From Candidatus Kerfeldbacteria bacterium (lineage in GTDB: Bacteria > Patescibacteriota > Patescibacteriia > UBA9570), in the NCBI GenBank assembly GCA_016207285.1, contig JACQPW010000093.1, positions 1 to 14,349 of the forward strand: a stretch of DNA of 14,349 nucleotides. Reading direction: 5' to 3'. Position 1 is the first letter of the stretch; the number at the start of each line of letters is the position of its first letter. The position numbers and the translations under genes were made by a program. This document shows positions 14,092-14,349 of this stretch, one piece after another. Under the pieces are notes generated by a model, which saw only the letters and a list, made by a program, of their open reading frames with translations, was not told the origin of the DNA and searched no databases.

Positions 14092-14349
14092 ATGCCAAAG
14101 CAAACAGCTGCCCTCGGTCGACGCTGGTACGTTCTACACACCTATTCTGGGTACGAAGAAAACGTGGCAGAAAATCTACGCCAACGTATTGAATCCATGG
14201 ACATGCAGGACAAAATTTATAACGTCTTGGTGCCAACGGAAAAAAAGATTAAAATCAAAAATGGCAAACGTAAAGTCATTACTGAAAAGATTTTTCCCGG
14301 TTATGTCTTAGTAGAAATGATCGTGACGGATGATTCTTGGTACGTGGTG
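14092..14349 (+). CDS. nusG: Transcription elongation/antitermination factor NusG (N-terminal part)
   Basis: The first 86 codons of NusG, cut by the window end. NusG binds RNA polymerase through its NGN domain, modulates pausing and termination, and links transcription to Rho or to ribosomes. The NGN domain is recognisable from RRWYVLHTYSGYEENVAENL (10-29, shown without gaps), the LVPTEK segment and KIFPGYVLVEM, then DDSWYVV at the edge. The KOW domain lies beyond the window. The gene is 3 bp after secE in the standard secE-nusG order; rplK-rplA would be expected next, which cannot be seen here. Confidence 0.96.
   Translation, partial: MPKQTAALGRRWYVLHTYSGYEENVAENLRQRIESMDMQDKIYNVLVPTEKKIKIKNGKRKVITEKIFPGYVLVEMIVTDDSWYVV

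Noticed and set aside
1..14349. Alternative genetic code with UGA read as glycine or tryptophan
   Set aside because: TGA terminates pheS, the DUF5663-like gene and the AtpZ-like gene at the expected family ends, and no conserved protein contains an in-frame TGA.
1..14349. tRNA genes, CRISPR arrays, insertion sequences or prophage genes
   Set aside because: Almost all bases are in protein-coding genes with no gap above 141 bp; I saw no cloverleaf, spaced direct repeats, transposase or terminal inverted repeats.

Overview
The window looks like a chromosomal segment of an uncultured bacterium, most plausibly of the Candidate Phyla Radiation (Patescibacteria). This rests on the family composition: a DUF5663-like helical protein, a four-helix membrane protein of a type I associate with these genomes, a PheS with a cysteine cluster, and an ATP synthase subunit a with a short His/Glu-rich N-terminus. 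It is a recollection-based inference, not a computed classification. GC is roughly half by eye. TGA is used as a normal stop, for example at the ends of pheS, the DUF5663-like gene and the AtpZ-like gene, so there is no sign of the recoded UGA of Gracilibacteria/Absconditabacteria. None of the 12 start codons has a recognisable Shine-Dalgarno sequence.

Layout. (1) Positions 1-1025, minus strand: the beginning of an ATP synthase operon, with a small AtpZ/AtpI-like two-helix protein followed with an ATGA overlap by atpB, which runs off the left edge. (2) Positions 1026-1166: a 141-bp divergent control region with a good promoter on each strand and a perfect DnaA-box 9-mer between them. (3) Positions 1167-13816, plus strand: eight genes with overlaps or gaps of at most 18 bp, probably mostly co-transcribed. 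These are a DUF5663-like protein, a 54-aa helical protein, a 1680-aa PP2C-domain membrane protein, a 147-aa membrane protein, pheS, pheT, gyrB and a secreted seven-bladed FG-GAP propeller. At least one internal promoter (before 6720) is likely. (4) Positions 13817-13896: promoter and short leader. (5) secE and the start of nusG, cut by the right edge.

How the genes fit together. PheS and PheT form the heterotetrameric phenylalanyl-tRNA synthetase. GyrB is the ATPase/TOPRIM subunit of gyrase. SecE and NusG are the usual pair at the head of the secE-nusG-ribosomal protein cluster. Housekeeping genes are interleaved with envelope or surface genes.

The least explained part is 1167-6701. An apparently active PP2C-type Ser/Thr phosphatase domain is fused to a very long helical body, membrane segments, Pro/Gly-rich linkers and a C-terminal domain that appears twice. 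Two small helical proteins precede it in the same operon. No cognate kinase is visible in the window.
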